This document shows, in pieces, positions 1-12,600 of a DNA stretch of 64,000 nt; the stretch's first letter is position 1, and each line of letters begins with the position of its first letter. Origin of the DNA: Spirodela intermedia. Its lineage: Eukaryota; Streptophyta; Magnoliopsida; Alismatales; Araceae. The position numbers and the translations under genes were made by a program. The notes under the pieces are model-generated. The model was not told the DNA's origin and made no database searches. It saw nothing but the letters and a program-made list of their open reading frames with translations. The stretch covers positions 811,001-875,000 of the forward strand of contig LR746281.1 of NCBI GenBank assembly GCA_902729315.2. Reading direction: 5' to 3'.

Positions 1-1645
1 GCCAACAATAGAAAATATTTCTTTTCTTTGATGGAGAGAAACTAACCTTGCAGACCCTCTCAGAGGCCTAGTACTTTCCTGATGGGGCTTGATAATATGC
101 TGGGTCGCACTGGGGCCGAGGTTCTAAACTGCAGCCTCTACCTGATTGGGACAGGGAGAAGGATATGGATGCCTAGGCAATGAAACCAGTGCATACAAAA
201 CCCTGTGGGTGGCTAAATCATACTCCTTGTTAAAATAATACTCTGTAACGTTAGCATTAGAATCTCACTCGGGTAAAATTCGCAGTTATGAAAATTCATC
301 AACAAGCAATCCTCAAGACGATCCGCAGATTTTTTTTACCCCTTATAGGTCCGTGCTCTTGCCCTTTCTTGTGTAGCACTTGCTGATTCCCTTCCGACCT
401 TTTTGGTTGTCCCCACAAGGATGATACATCTTTGGCTGACTGATGGATCTGTGCTCTTTGTGATAAGTTTGAATAAATTTTATGCGCAGTAATTCTGTGA
501 TACTCGTGGTATTCATCAAATGTAATACATTACTGGTGCATAATCTCATAATCTACGGGTGGGTCAACTTTTTGTGGAAAGTTCAGAAATCCGAAAGTTC
601 ATAGTACATGTTCTGACTGATGAAGTCGGTCTGCTTTCAAGGGATTAGTGGTGTCAAACATCCAGTTCTGTGATATATGGCGACTGTGGATCATTTTTAA
701 AAGAATCGAGTGATAGCACAGCTAATGTCAGTAATTCTGAGATGCGGTGATCCAGTTCAATTTTAAAAACATTATACTGTTTCATTCTGACGATCCATTT
801 GAAAATTCCAACTGCTAATACCACACTCACTAGTTTTCCAAAGCATGAACAATACAACACTAGGCCCCTGCCTGCTACCATGAATTTTAGAGGACATTAT
901 GGGAAATTTTATCTAGTTTTTCGTGCTTTGACTCCAACTTTATTGTCTCAATGAACAGATGAGTACACCAAGGAGTCAACGTTACAGGCAACATTCAAGT
1001 AGAGATAGAAACATGGGGGGTTTAAATCCCAGCACTGCAACCCAAGAATTTGGGTTCATATGCTGCCGGCCGCAAGTGTGAGGAAGAAATTGTGGTGCGT
1101 GGGAGGGTAGGCTAGGGTAGGGTTTCACTCTTGGTCTCTAGAGGAGAGACATGAGATGGGGAAGAGAGAGAAGAAGGAACTCTAGTTGATTGGTGGGTTA
1201 ACATCTTGTTAATGACAGGAGATGCAAGGGGTTAGATCTTATGAGTGTGGGTTGTGAGTAGTTGCTCCCAAAATTTAAATGACCGGATTTTTTTTAATTA
1301 TGTATTTGCATGGGTGAAAAACGTAAAAACCTTCCTATGATATGATAGTATTAGTAATGATATAAAATTATTTGTAGTTCTAATTAAAAATAGTAACAAG
1401 CAACGAAAATTGTGTGCATATTGGTACTGTTGCTTTGAGAGAGGGAAATGGGGCATTAGCCCTATTAATTACACAGTTGAATCTTTGAGTTTTGGCTTCC
1501 TAAAAGATCAGCATCTCTCTCTCTCTCTCTCTCTCTCTTACTCGCTCTATCTTGTTTTAATTTTTTATGAATTGTGTTGACTTTTTTCATGTGTGAACTC
1601 TTCTCGTATGGGTGTTTACTTTGATACATGTCCATGAAAGTGCAG
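1..1645. other. No supported gene; left-edge spacer or intron
   Basis: I see no exon I can defend here. The stretch is A/T-leaning, has a short CT tract (1514-1538), and contains only short chance ORFs. The Lunapark exons that begin at 1646 need upstream exons for their N-terminal membrane part, but I find no matching open frame in this stretch. It is therefore probably a long intron of that gene, or the missing exons lie beyond the left edge. Confidence 0.5.
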
Positions 1646-1755
1646 TTGACCGCAAGGATCAGAAGACACTCGAGAGGCTGAGGATCGAGAGGCAAGCGAA
1701 GATCGACGAGCTCAAAGAGAGAACCAACTTCTACGCCACACAAGAGCTCATCCAG

Positions 1756-1798
<43 letters not shown>

Positions 1799-2613
1799 CC
1801 CTCTCTCTCTCTCTCTTGTTTCTTTACCCAGTTATCCCTTTTACGTCCAGAGGTACGACCTCGATCCCGCAGCCAAGGCGGCCGCCGCAACGGTCTTGGC
1901 ATCGAAGTTGGGGGCGGATACCGGGTTGAAGGTCTATGTAGAGGACGATTCTAAGGACAAAGCCTCGCAGAGGGGAGGCCACAGGGATCACAAAGCGGTT
2001 CAATCCGACGGGCTGAGGAACAGGAAACGTCCCCACACGAGAAGTCAAAGCCAAGGCGGCGGCGGCACGGTGGAGCAGTCCACGGGCGAGACCTCCCCCG
2101 CCGCCGCCGCTGCTGCCGGCGGCGGCGATGCCCCCACTCCGCCGCCGGGTCAGAGAGTCGTCGAGCACTATCGGAGCACTATCGGAGATAACGACGGAGG
2201 GTGGCTCGCTCGGATCGCCGCCATGCTGGTGGGCGAAGACCCGGCACAGAGCTACGCCCTCATCTGCGGCAACTGCCGTAGGCACAACGGTGAGGGATCC
2301 TCAGACCTCCTCCATTGATCGACTGTGTTCATTCGTGCTCTCTGAGGATGGTCGACCGTCTCTCTGCTCAGGGCTTGCCAGGAAGGAGGACTTCCCCTAT
2401 ATCACGTACTTCTGTCCGCACTGCCACGCGCTAAACAGGCCGAGACAGGCCGAGGAGCAGGAGCCTGGTGATCTTGTCTCGGCCGATGACGGAGTTGCTC
2501 GCAGTGCCGGCAGCGGCACCTCCATCATCAAGGGCGAGCCGCCGGCCGGCGAGGAGGAGAAGCCTGCCAGCGGTGCTGGCGGCAGTGGGGAGTCTGGTGA
2601 ACAAGACAAATGA
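1646..2613 (+). CDS. LNP: Lunapark-like ER junction protein, 3' exons only (5' partial)
   Basis: Three exons are visible: 1646-1755, 1851-2289 and 2372-2613 (TGA stop), with acceptors TGCAG, TCCAG and CTCAG and GT donors. They join in frame and give about 262 residues. The start has the family's coiled-coil part (LDRKDQKTLERLR-like, KIDELKE), then the conserved DPAAKAAAATVLASKLG stretch and a low-complexity Ala/Gly/Pro linker. The Lunapark zinc ribbon follows: ICGNC, HNGLARKEDFPYIT and FCPHC, i.e. two CxxC pairs, with the HN|G codon split by the last intron. The tail is acidic and Gly-rich. Lunapark proteins sit at three-way junctions of the ER network. Plant members are about 400 residues, so roughly the first third, including the two membrane segments, is missing from view. 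The first visible exon needs one base from an upstream exon. The first intron contains a 36-nt CT run. Family assignment is firm; the paralogue (LNP1 or LNP2) is not resolved. Confidence 0.88.
1759..1794 (+). repeat. (CT)18 microsatellite in LNP intron
   Basis: An uninterrupted CT run directly follows the GT donor of the first visible LNP exon; a second short CT block follows before the acceptor. It lies wholly inside a 95-bp intron, so length changes would alter intron size but not the protein. Confidence 0.9.
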
Positions 2614-2840
2614 AACCCCTCTCTCTCTCTCTCTCTCTTTCCTTACCCTTTTATTTAGATTTACCCCCACCCTCACCTCCTCCCTCTTCTTATTGACCAT
2701 CTTTACTCTCTCTCTCCTCCTGTAGACACATATTACCTCTCTTCTCTCTCTCTCTCTCTCTATTTACTATTCTATTTAGATTGACCAAATCCAATCTCTC
2801 TTTCTCTCTCTCTGTTGACTTTTTTTGAATGGCACAGTCA

Positions 2841-2875
<35 letters not shown>

Positions 2876-3908
2876 TATCCTTCCTATTTGGGTACATTCC
2901 CTCTATCTCTCTCTGTTGACTTTTTATGAATGGCACAATCGCCCTCTCTCTCTCCTTATTTATCCTTCTTATTTGAGTGCATTCTCTCTATCTCTCTCTT
3001 TACTCATTTTTGGTTTCCGTGTGCATTCTCTCTCTCTCTCTCTCTCTCTTTGTATTTAGCTCGTTGACCTTTATCGACCCTTTTTCAACTGGTTTGTAGA
3101 CGAGTTGGGTTCTGTTATGCTTGCTGGAGAGGGCTTGGGCTGAGGAAGCGGGTGAACTCGAAGAGATTGGATTTGGTTACGTGTATGCCGCGAGAGCTGA
3201 CGGATTTTATCAGAACATAAAATCGGCTTAATGCTGCTGCGCGTGGATCACGTGCTAGGCAGGCATCTTTCTATACCTCACACGTGCGTCCTTGACCGCG
3301 TTTCGTAGCTTCCCTGTCTACTTTTTTAATATTATTATTTACCGTTTAATGCTCACAAATTTCGACATTCATACTAATCACAAAGATTTAATGCGGAAGA
3401 GTTGTAAATTAGTAATGACGTGTAATTAGAGCGTGTGGCCCAGGTCTCATTAACCCCAATAAGGTCCAAAACTCGGCCATAGTTAACCAAGAGCTAACCT
3501 GGACGAACGAGAGTTTGGGCTGGATAAGTAGTCTTATCGGGCCATTCTTCAATTGGGCCTATGTTGGACGCATAGAGCCCATTTTTCACCTAACCCTCTC
3601 TCTCTGTGTGGGGATACTGATGATCGATCGACTGTTGATTTCCTTGGGGGCGCTGCTGACCGCACGATGAGTGTTACCTTTGAGGTCTCATTAGGGGGTC
3701 GTTAAAGTGAATACTATTTACTCGTTAAAATGAGAATGAGAATGAGAATAATAAAATGTTATAATAAAAGCGAATATTGTAGAATAATATGGAGGGCAAT
3801 TGAAAGCTGTGCCCCCCCCCCCTTCGCTCTCTCTCTCCCAGACAACTTTCGTCGTGCGTCGGCCTGTGCTTTTCGTTTGAGGGTCGAGTGTGAAGGAGGG
3901 ACCTGGAG
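2614..3908. other. Intergenic: LNP 3' flank and PEX22 upstream region
   Basis: The first 450 bases are made of repeated CT runs (the longest at 2843-2873) broken by repeated TTGACTTTTT/GAATGGCACA segments, so this looks like a locally duplicated pyrimidine-rich 3' flank. Two CACGTG hexamers lie at 3249-3254 and 3281-3286, 620-660 bp before the PEX22 start. No coding region is supported; the ORFs here encode only Leu-Ser runs from CT repeats. Confidence 0.6.
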
Positions 3909-6900
3909 ATGGCGGATTACGTGACGGAGCAGGTCGGAAATCTGGTGAAGAAGCTGTCGGTGCACCTGCATCGCAAGGCCTCCGAGGTCGTCATGCTCCT
4001 CTTCAGCAACAAGGTCTTCTGCCTCGTCGTCCCCCTTCTACACCCTCCGTTTTTTGTTAATTGTTTCCCGCTGAGGTAGAGTCTGCTCGTCTTCCCACAT
4101 CGTAGGATCTTCCTTTTCCTGCTCCTGAATTTTTTCTGCCGCTAATCCGTGGCGTCTCGATTAGCTCCTCTTCGAAACCCCTCGTCGTATGCAAGTGAAT
4201 TTTTATTTATCTGAAGGGATTTCGAAGTGAGATGGCAAATTGTTCCTTGGAAGGCAGCGTCTGATAGATTTGTAGTAGGCTTTTCCGCCGACTGCCTTAT
4301 CTTTTTTTTTTGTTTTGGTGTTGGTTGGACATTCAGGGTGCTGGATCACTTGGGGCATTAGCTGGGTTCGCCATTGCGATAGTTTTTACTTGGAAGTTCT
4401 TGAGATCGCCGACCGGCAGGTCCGGGAGGAATCGGCCTAAGCGGACAAATCCTGGGGCCACAAGCAGCGGCGTTAACGTAGCAAGGGAAGCTGCTCCAGA
4501 TTCCGAGGTTCACTCATCCCAGCTAAGCTTAACGGACCTCCACGCAGTAGATTCCAAGGATCTCCCGGTTGAGGTGAGAATTATCAATCCATATTTACGT
4601 TTATGAATTTTTTTTTCTCTTATTTCATCGGTCGATGCCAGAACAACATTTTGAATTCGTGTTGTTGGTCACGATTTTGCTACAGCTCACACTTGGGCAG
4701 ATGGTGAGGAAGAAACTAAATGGTGGTAGAAAGGTATGCATCCACGTTTTCTCGCTGCCTTTAGTCAAAGATTTATGGCATCGTTGAGGACATATGATTG
4801 AAGGCATTTACATCACAGCCTCTCTAATGGGGGGTTGTCAATCACACAACATGCAATGGGCTTTCCATTACTTCTCCAAAAGCTGCCATTGATTCTACTT
4901 CCTTCCTTTCCTACTTATCTTCCATTTTAAATGTGCCTCCCAGGCCACTGTGGCCTTCCTTCAAAGACAACCTTATGACCTTGGCGGGCAGATGAAAGCT
5001 GTGTGCCTAATCTCTGTCTGAGCTGTCCGAGCTCCTGTGGATCCCCCTTACGTCGTCCTCTTTACTGTGCAAACTTCTTCCTCTCCGAGTGACTGTGGAG
5101 CCTTCACTTGCAGTCGTAGTCTCCCATCTATCTTGAAGTAGTTAACCCACCCAATGGTGACCCGTGGCCTGTAACCAATTACTAGGCCTGAAGCCACGCA
5201 ACCTGCTGGATCCGTGAGAACTCTAATTCAGAAATAATATGAAGGAGAGTGAGGTGAGGTTGGAATTGATTCTCCTTAGTAATTCATCACTGAAAGCCTC
5301 AGATTTCTCTTATTTAACGAACATACGTAAGTCAGAATGAATCAATTCATCCGCATCTGTTTACATCAGACTGTATCTGCGAGCCTCTTCTTCAGTAATT
5401 ATGCTGATTTTGAGTAGTCACTGATTGTCACACCTGGAAATTGGAAAGATAGCCGTTTATGTAGAGAATCATTTTTTTATTTATCCAAAGTAATATGGAT
5501 GAAAGCAACACGGGATACTAAATGGATGGTGAAACTGCATGATAGTGAGTATTTTAGACTTATTTTACCTCATTTCCTTGTTAATTATTGGATTGATAGT
5601 GAAAGCTAAATTCTGAGAAATTATATACTTCAGGGAACTTAATGTCTAATTTTTTATCAGCTTTTCGGCTGACTTTTATGGATAAAGCCTCTGCGCATCC
5701 GCTATCTTGGCTTAGCTTGTGCATTAAAGGTTCCGTTCTTTCATTTTCCTTTCTTCCATGGGTTAATACATGACACTATGGATAAATTCAACATTTTTTC
5801 TGAACCCATTCATCTCTCGAATTTTTTTTCGATGGGCCTCTTTATAGTCTTCATGCCAGCAGCCCTTCTCTTAGGCCTGTTTGCTGATTCACGGTGCGTT
5901 AGCAGCTCTCATTGTATATTAGAAGCTCCGACTGTCAGCTTGGCTGGCTTGTTTGATGCGTTTTCAGTACCTGATTCAGAATCAGGTCTAGAAGAATCCC
6001 ACGAAAATTCTTTCCCTGTAGGAAAGTTACCTGCTCAGTTGCACTGTTTAAGCGCATGCATCCAGAGTACAGTCTTAACCAGTTTTACTCTGAAAAGAGC
6101 CTAGACAGCCTGGACAACAAGGGACGGGAGAGTGTCGTGTTTGGATTGCAATATTTGTCTGAGGAACTATCATCATAGGAGAAATTTGTAAAGAAAATAT
6201 CATTTAATCGAAATCCTTGTACGAATGACAATAGAAAGCAAAGAATAACTGTAAAGTGAAGAGAAATACCCCATAAAAAATCGAGAATTCTAGGAGCTGA
6301 AGAGGATGGGAACTGAACTGATCTGTGGGACCAACTTCTTTTCTCTTCTCCATCAATTTCTTTCTTGTGATGCTTTCCCTCTCCTGCTTATTTTATAAAC
6401 AGGTTCCTTCATGTATTGCACCAAATCGATCAGTTATCTCTCTTCTGGCTTGATTCCATTTTTTTTTTCTACGATGCGCATGGAGGAACCTACCTTGAAT
6501 AGTTCTCTTTTATCTTATTTCCGACAGGTGCCACTGCCACATGCATTCAATATATATTTTCTATAGTCCACCCTTCACTCTATAATTCTTATCTTTGCCT
6601 CAGGTGATTTCTTCACGGACAACATTTTTCTATGTGCTAAGCAGCTCTTATAACCATCTTAACCTAGATTTCTGTTAATGCGAGAAATATTCTCCATTTT
6701 ATTTGCCCTATCTTTATTCTTGACAAATAATTCTCCGTGTACATTCCTCTCTCTTTGCAGCACAATTTCCAGTGATACACACCCATAGTGATTGGATGCT
6801 TATTTAGACACGAGAACTTCTTATGCACGGAATTTCGTGATTCTTGAATGTGGCACATCATCTACTACAATCAATCCGCATGGTGAAGATTGATACGTGA

Positions 6901-8647
6901 TTGGCATTGCTGTATGCACACGGAGATCATGCCATTGGTGTTAACTTGGATGGTCTTGACTAGCTTTGGAGATGACCACCCAACCCCTACCTCCGGAAAA
7001 ATCATTAGACTCACTGACAAAAAGTGTGTTCTTAGCCTGTTTGATCGATCATACTTCTGTTCCATAATTGGTTTCTTTTTTTTTTTTTGGGGGGGGGGGG
7101 GGGGGTTAAATGGCATTGGTTGATGCAAGATGGCTATTAATTTTTTGTAGCAGCACATGCTCTTTAGAGAATAACGCATGCATCACATGAGATGGAACGA
7201 CATATCTGGATATCAAAGCTACAGACATTTAAGATCCCTACCTGATCATTGGATTTCGTAACGCAGGTCACTTGCCAACTTCTTGGTGTGGTTCTAGAGG
7301 AGACAACTCCCGACGAGCTTCAGGTTTTTTCAGTAATATCTCTGATCTTTTAAGGCTCGTCTTGGGCAGGAGTCTGATGATGTAAACCTCCTGCAGATGC
7401 ATGCCACTGTGAGACACTCTGTGAAGGAAGTTTTACTTGAAATAGCTAGATCCTGCGATGTTTATCTGATGGAAACCGTTAATGATGATGAAAGCGAGGT
7501 GATCACTGCTCATCTATTTATACCTTCATTAAGATAAATATTCTCTAATGTTACTTAAACTGTAACTATGTTATATCTCGTGAATTTTATTTTATTTTTA
7601 CATTTTTTCTCCAACATAGTCCCTCTTGTGGGTCTGCTCCCCTTGCTCTGTACATGCAACGGGTTATTAAATTCATTCATTTCCCAGAAAAGGCATTTTG
7701 AATCTATCTGATCTCATGATCAGATACTGACAGCGACTGGCTATAAAGCTTCAGTATACTGGAAATAGAAGCTAATAGCAGGTGTTTTATGCCACAGGAG
7801 AGAGCCCTTGCAGCATTGAAGGGCGCCGGCTTGTTCGACTCTGGCCTGTTGATAAAAGAGAAGGTGAGTCGAAGGTTGACCAGAAAAAAATTATCACTCT
7901 CGTATATGTTCTTCTCAGTCTGTCATGTCAATCTTTTTGTGTGCATGATTATCTCATCGTCAATTTCTATTTATGAGTAGTTTTATGAGATTTAGTCTCC
8001 TTAGAATGCGGAGACGAGCTTTTTTAGCTATTTACAATTTGATGATGCTGAACGCATAAATTTAAGTCTTATTATGAATAAATTCGTTGACTGGGCCGTG
8101 CAGCTTATCTCCAAAGGGCCTGCTTATATATATATATATATATTTCTACATAGAAAATGTATATATAACGTAGATTATGTTTTTTTGTATTATCTTTCAG
8201 CTTTTTTTCCTTATAATGTAGATAAAGAAAACCAGCTATTTTGCTGGGCATTCCCTGATTCAAATCCTCTTGTTTATCTCGTGAGGATTAGTCTCCCGTT
8301 GACCTAAAAATATGACCAAGTGCTTTCCCGGCCGTCTCCTTGACTTCCGATTCCAGGTCCTCTTCTGTGGCACTGAGAATGGAAGGTCCTCTTTCGTCAG
8401 ACAGCTGGAACCCGACTGGCACATCGACACGAACCCTGCTGTCATCCACAATCTCTCTGTGAGCCCCCTCCCTCACTCTCTCTCTCTATGATCGCATCAG
8501 GTGCGTTGATTTTCCTCACTAAGACCTCCCGGCCGTCTGCAGCGGTTCATCAGATTCCAGCTTCAAATTGGGCCGGCTGCGGCTTTGAGCACCGCCCCTA
8601 CCAACATCTTCTCCTCTGCGAGCTTGGAGCGGTACTTCTCTCTCTAG
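3909..8647 (+). CDS. PEX22: Peroxisome biogenesis protein 22 (PEX22)
   Basis: Eight exons: 3909-4013, 4337-4573, 4686-4733, 7267-7323, 7397-7498, 7798-7863, 8357-8458 and 8543-8647 (TAG). All have GT-AG borders and join in frame to 273 residues, close to the roughly 280 of Arabidopsis PEX22. The start MADYVTEQVGNLVKKLSVH opens the protein. A single hydrophobic anchor (GALAGFAIAIVF, about residues 40-52) starts exon 2, followed by a basic stretch and a Ser/Thr-rich linker. The conserved lumen-distal domain then carries LTLGQMVRKKL, CQLLGVVLEETTPDELQ, ATVRHSVKEVLLEIA, LFCGTENGRSSFVRQLEPDWHID and the end SASLERYFSL. PEX22 is a peroxisomal membrane protein that anchors and activates the ubiquitin-conjugating enzyme PEX4, used to recycle the import receptor PEX5. 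Intron 3 is 2.5 kb and holds no recognised gene. I rate the family call as near certain; the start is supported by being the first ATG that gives the family N-terminus. Confidence 0.93.
7078..7106 (+). repeat. T-run followed by G-run in PEX22 intron 3
   Basis: A homopolymer of about 11 T is followed immediately by about 17 G. Abutting homopolymers like this are prone to length error in sequencing and to slippage in vivo. It is intronic. Confidence 0.85.
8125..8142. repeat. (TA)n microsatellite in PEX22 intron 6
   Basis: Short uninterrupted TA dinucleotide run between exons 6 and 7 of PEX22. Confidence 0.85.
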
Positions 8648-9514
8648 CCACCTGAGGCCACACGAGTTTGCTCAACCCCCCTCCCCATAAAACTCTCTCT
8701 CTTCTCTCTCTCTCTCTTACTCACTCTCACCAGGTGAGTAGGAGCTGGTCTGTCTGAAGGCGGCCGGCAGCTCCTCCCGAGTGTGTATGTGTGCTGATGC
8801 TTTGTGGGGCCCCTCTTTGAAGGACTCTCTGTGGACCGGGGTTCCAATAGGTTTTTTATATTAGAATGTGTATAATTGCTGCCGTCACGTGTAAGTGGGC
8901 TGGGCTTTTCGGCCCATATTTGTTCACGGCCCATTATGGTGGACCGCACATACGTCCGTGGATGCGAATCAGGAAAGTTCGAGAGAATGTGTCACGCGGA
9001 GCTCAAGTGGGACCCTGGAGGTAGTTGGATTGGTCCAACAGTTGGTCCGTTGTTCGGTTTCCAGGGGCCGGTGAGCTTCCGCCTGTGCTTCTCCGCCCAC
9101 CACGTGTGACTCTTCTTATGCCGACGTCCACTGCATGCGCCGCTGCTCTCGCGCACCGGCTGTCAGATTACCGACGAGCCCATTCGGTCCCTCTGTCCGC
9201 AGGAGAGATCTGATCGTCTCTGTCTGCCACGTGGCAAGTTCCTCTCCCTATCCTCGGTGGGCGTCAACACGTTGACAGACGAAGCCGTGAGTCGTGGACC
9301 GCGTAAGCACGCGGAGAGGGCGGGGTCAAGCCCATTGGCGGCAAATATTCGTGCGTCCGGGTTGACCGATCCGTTCCGATGAAATACTCTCTCTTGTGGG
9401 GAATAATTCCGTCATTTTTCTCCCACGTGTTTTACGTCACCCCTCGGATCTCTCTCATGCCCTTGTTAAGACCCCCAAACCCCCTTCCTCTCTCTCCAGG
9501 AAACAAAACGCCTC

Positions 9515-9556
<42 letters not shown>

Positions 9557-9627
9557 CTCTCTCTCCCCTTCGTCTTCTCTGGGCCGTTCTCTGGTCCTGT
9601 CCCGGGTCATACGGGAGTGATCGAGGG
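8648..9627 (+). promoter_or_regulatory. Upstream region of the Grx-DEP-DUF547 gene with four CACGTG boxes
   Basis: CACGTG hexamers occur at 8886-8891, 9101-9106, 9228-9233 (inside the perfect palindrome GCCACGTGGC) and 9424-9429. A CT run at 9521-9552 lies 75 bp before the start codon. CACGTG is the G-box core read by bHLH and bZIP factors; four copies in 540 bp is more than chance would give (a given hexamer is expected about once per 4 kb). Which factor binds cannot be told from sequence. PEX22 ends at 8647, so part of this interval is its 3' flank. Confidence 0.5.
9521..9552 (+). repeat. (CT)16 microsatellite in probable 5' UTR
   Basis: Uninterrupted CT run 75-107 bp upstream of the start codon of the Grx-DEP-DUF547 gene, where plant 5' UTRs often carry CT tracts. 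The open frame that runs through it from 9379 encodes a Leu-Ser repeat and is not counted as protein. Confidence 0.85.
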
Positions 9628-12600
9628 ATGGTAAGCTCGGGAAAGGAGGGGGATCGCGAGGTTGTTCCCGTCCCAGTCCCCCCGGCGAACGACGAGCACG
9701 GCAAGCTCCCTCCGGCGGATTCTCCGGCGGAAGGTGGCGCGGAGGAGGAAGATCCCAGCGACGATGGCTTGAAGGTCGCCGGAGAGGTGTCGTGGGGGAG
9801 CGACGAGATCTCCAGGGAAGAGGATTCCGACGGCGGTACGCCGGCGTCGTGGAGTGGAGAGTCTGATAGCTCCGGCGTGGAGAGCATGATTCACCCCGAG
9901 GAGAAGCTCCTCTGTCCTCCGGCGCACCTTCCCCAGCCGGAGAAGCCCCTGGGGATCAGTACAATCATGTCCAGGAGTGGGGAGCTCTTCCGCCCCATGG
10001 AGCGGTCTCTCTCCGATGGCTCCGGCGGCGGATCCGCCATCGGGAAGTACCTCAGAAACAGGGGAAGCGTTCTCTCGGCAGCGCTCGCGAAGAGCATCTC
10101 TTCTCTCAAGGAATCCGACTCCGTCTCCGAGTTCCACCTCTCCGGTCTCAAGGTGACCGTCCGTCCCAAAGAAACGGAGGAGGACGCGCGGGACCCGAAG
10201 ATCGTCGGTCGGATCAGCTTCTTCTCCCGATCCAACTGCCGTGACTGCACGGCCGTCCGCTCCTTCTTCCGGGAGAAGGCGCTCCCCTTCGTGGAGATCA
10301 ACATCGACGTGTTTCCGGCGAGGAAGAAGGAGCTGATCGAGCGCACGGGGAGCGCCTCCGTGCCGCAGATCTTCTTCAACGAGAAGCTCGTCGGAGGCCT
10401 GGTGGCTCTCAACTCTCTCCGCAACAGCGGAGAGTTCGACCGGAGGCTCAGGGACATGGCCGGTTGGAAGTGCCCCGAGACCGCCCCTCGTGTGCCGCTC
10501 TACGGCTTCGACGACGCCGACGAAGAAGAAGAAGAGAAGGATCGCCAAGACGCCATGATCGGCATCGTTAAGGTCCTCCGCCACCGGCTTCCGATCCAGG
10601 ATCGCTTGAGCAAGATGAAGCTCGTCAAGAATTGCTTCTCCGGCGGCGATCTGGTGGAGACCGTCATCAATCACCTCGACTGCGGCCGGAAAAGGGTACG
10701 CCCCAGACGAACCCCACCACCATCCCCCCCACCCCCTTACTTCTCTCTCTAAATCTTCACCGCACGATTCAATCTCTCCCCTCCAAAGGGGAAAATCCCA
10801 GCCCTTAATCAACTTCCCGTATTTTCCTTCTCTCGATCCGATCATTCCTTAATCGTGGAACGCATGATCCGGCGGTTTCCCCGTTCTTCCCACGAATCAA
10901 GGCCGTACATCATTTAAGCGGGCCCCACATCACCCGCCGGTTTTCACGCATGGCCCTTTCGTATCCCGAAACCTGGCCCACACTCGCCTAATATCGGCCC
11001 ACTTTGAATATCCCTGGTCATGCTCCTGGCCCACGATCGTCATCACGTGCCTCAGGAGGCTCGGCCCCTTCTATTTTTGAGGTTGCACGTGTCGAAGGAG
11101 TCGTGGACACGGCACGGTCCCTTCGGCGACATCAATAGAGGCTACAACTTGTCGCTCTAGAAGTGATGAACCGGTTCCCCTGTTCTGACGGAAACAGAGA
11201 AGAAGATGTCTGAAAACAGTTGACTTTGTTAAAATCTTCAACCCGGTTGCCGTGTTTTATCTGTTATCTGCGAGTCGGACTGTGACCGCGGTGACGACGG
11301 CCGCCGCCAATTTCACACTCGCCATCTTATCGGTCCAATGGTGGCTTTCTATTTGGCTCTGGTATGTACTGTTGTCGGTTCGGGTTTGACTTTCTGTTCT
11401 CCTGATTTCAGGCGGTGGACATCGGGAAGGAGCTCTGCCGGAAGCACTTCATCCACCATATTTCCCGGTGAGTCCTCATAAGCTCACTGGTACCTCCCCC
11501 TCTCTGTTCGAGGACGTTGACTTAACGATGCTCCTTCGTTATGAACAGTGAGAAGGAATTTGAGGACGGGCACCACCTCTACCGGCTCCTGGAGCACGAC
11601 CCCGTCATACTTCGGTGCTTCAATTTCAGGGCGTCAACGAGGGATAGCGAGCCGAAGTCAGCGGTAGCCGTTGGGCGGCACCTCACCAAGCTCATGTGGG
11701 CGATACTGGAGGCCTACGCCTCCGACGACCGACGCTATCTGGACTACGGCCGGATCAGCGCTAGCGAAGAGTTCAGGAGGTATTTCCCATCTTCATCTGT
11801 ATAAACTCTGAGTTGACTGGGGATTTTTTTTTTCTCTGTGTTGACTGGGGGAATGATCTCAAAACAGATACGTGAACCTGGTGGAAGATCTCCAGCGCGT
11901 TGACCTCTCCGTGTTATCCGTGGACGAGTCAATGGCCTTCTTCCTGAACCTGTACAATGCCATGGTCATCCACGCCGTCATAAAGCTTGGGAGGCCAGAG
12001 GGGGTGATCGACAGGAGGGCCTTCTTCGGGGACTTCTACTACATGGTCGGCGGCTTTCCCTACTCCCTTACCGTCATCAAGAACGGCATCCTCAGGTCAA
12101 ACAGGAGGCAACCTTACTCCCTAGTGAAGCCCTTCAATGCCGAAGACAAGCGCCTTCAGGTGCCCCACTACTCCCTCCCTTCTCTCCTATCGTTGACCGA
12201 GAGAGAAAATGTCTTTTGAGAAGATGACGATCCGACTCTCCTCATCAAACAAATGTGTTTCCAGCTGATGCTCCCGAAGGTCAACCCGCTGATCCATTTC
12301 GGGCTGTGCAACGGGACCCGCTCCAGCCCGACGGTCAGATTCTTCTCCGGGCAAGGAACCGAGATGGAGCTGAGGAACGCGGCCAGGGAGTTCTTCCATC
12401 GCGGCGGCCTGGAGGTGGACTTGGACAAGAGGACTGTCCGCCTCACCAGGATCGTCAAGTGGTAAGCTTTGACTTTTTTACCCGAATCAATCTCCTCCCT
12501 CCCTTCCTCCCTCCCTCCCCCGCCCCACCAACCCCAAGGAACCCGTCAGGACTCTTCCCTCTCATGGCGGTCAACAGGTACAGCGCTGACTTTGGGGACG

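Noticed and set aside
1-185. Possible terminal exon on the minus strand at the left edge
   Set aside because: An open minus-strand frame with an acceptor-like CCCACAG ends in a stop near 120, but it encodes only about 25 residues with no family motif. Two alternative frames fit equally well.
1465-1902. Minus-strand ORF with Arg-Glu repeats
   Set aside because: It is the antisense reading of CT microsatellites and of the LNP exon.
9379-9627. N-terminal extension of the Grx-DEP-DUF547 protein
   Set aside because: The extension is largely a Leu-Ser translation of a CT repeat; the ATG at 9628 gives the sensible N-terminus.
9607-10845. 412-codon minus-strand ORF
   Set aside because: Shadow of the GC-rich first exon of the Grx-DEP-DUF547 gene; composition (Arg, Gly, Leu) and lack of motifs fit an antisense artefact.
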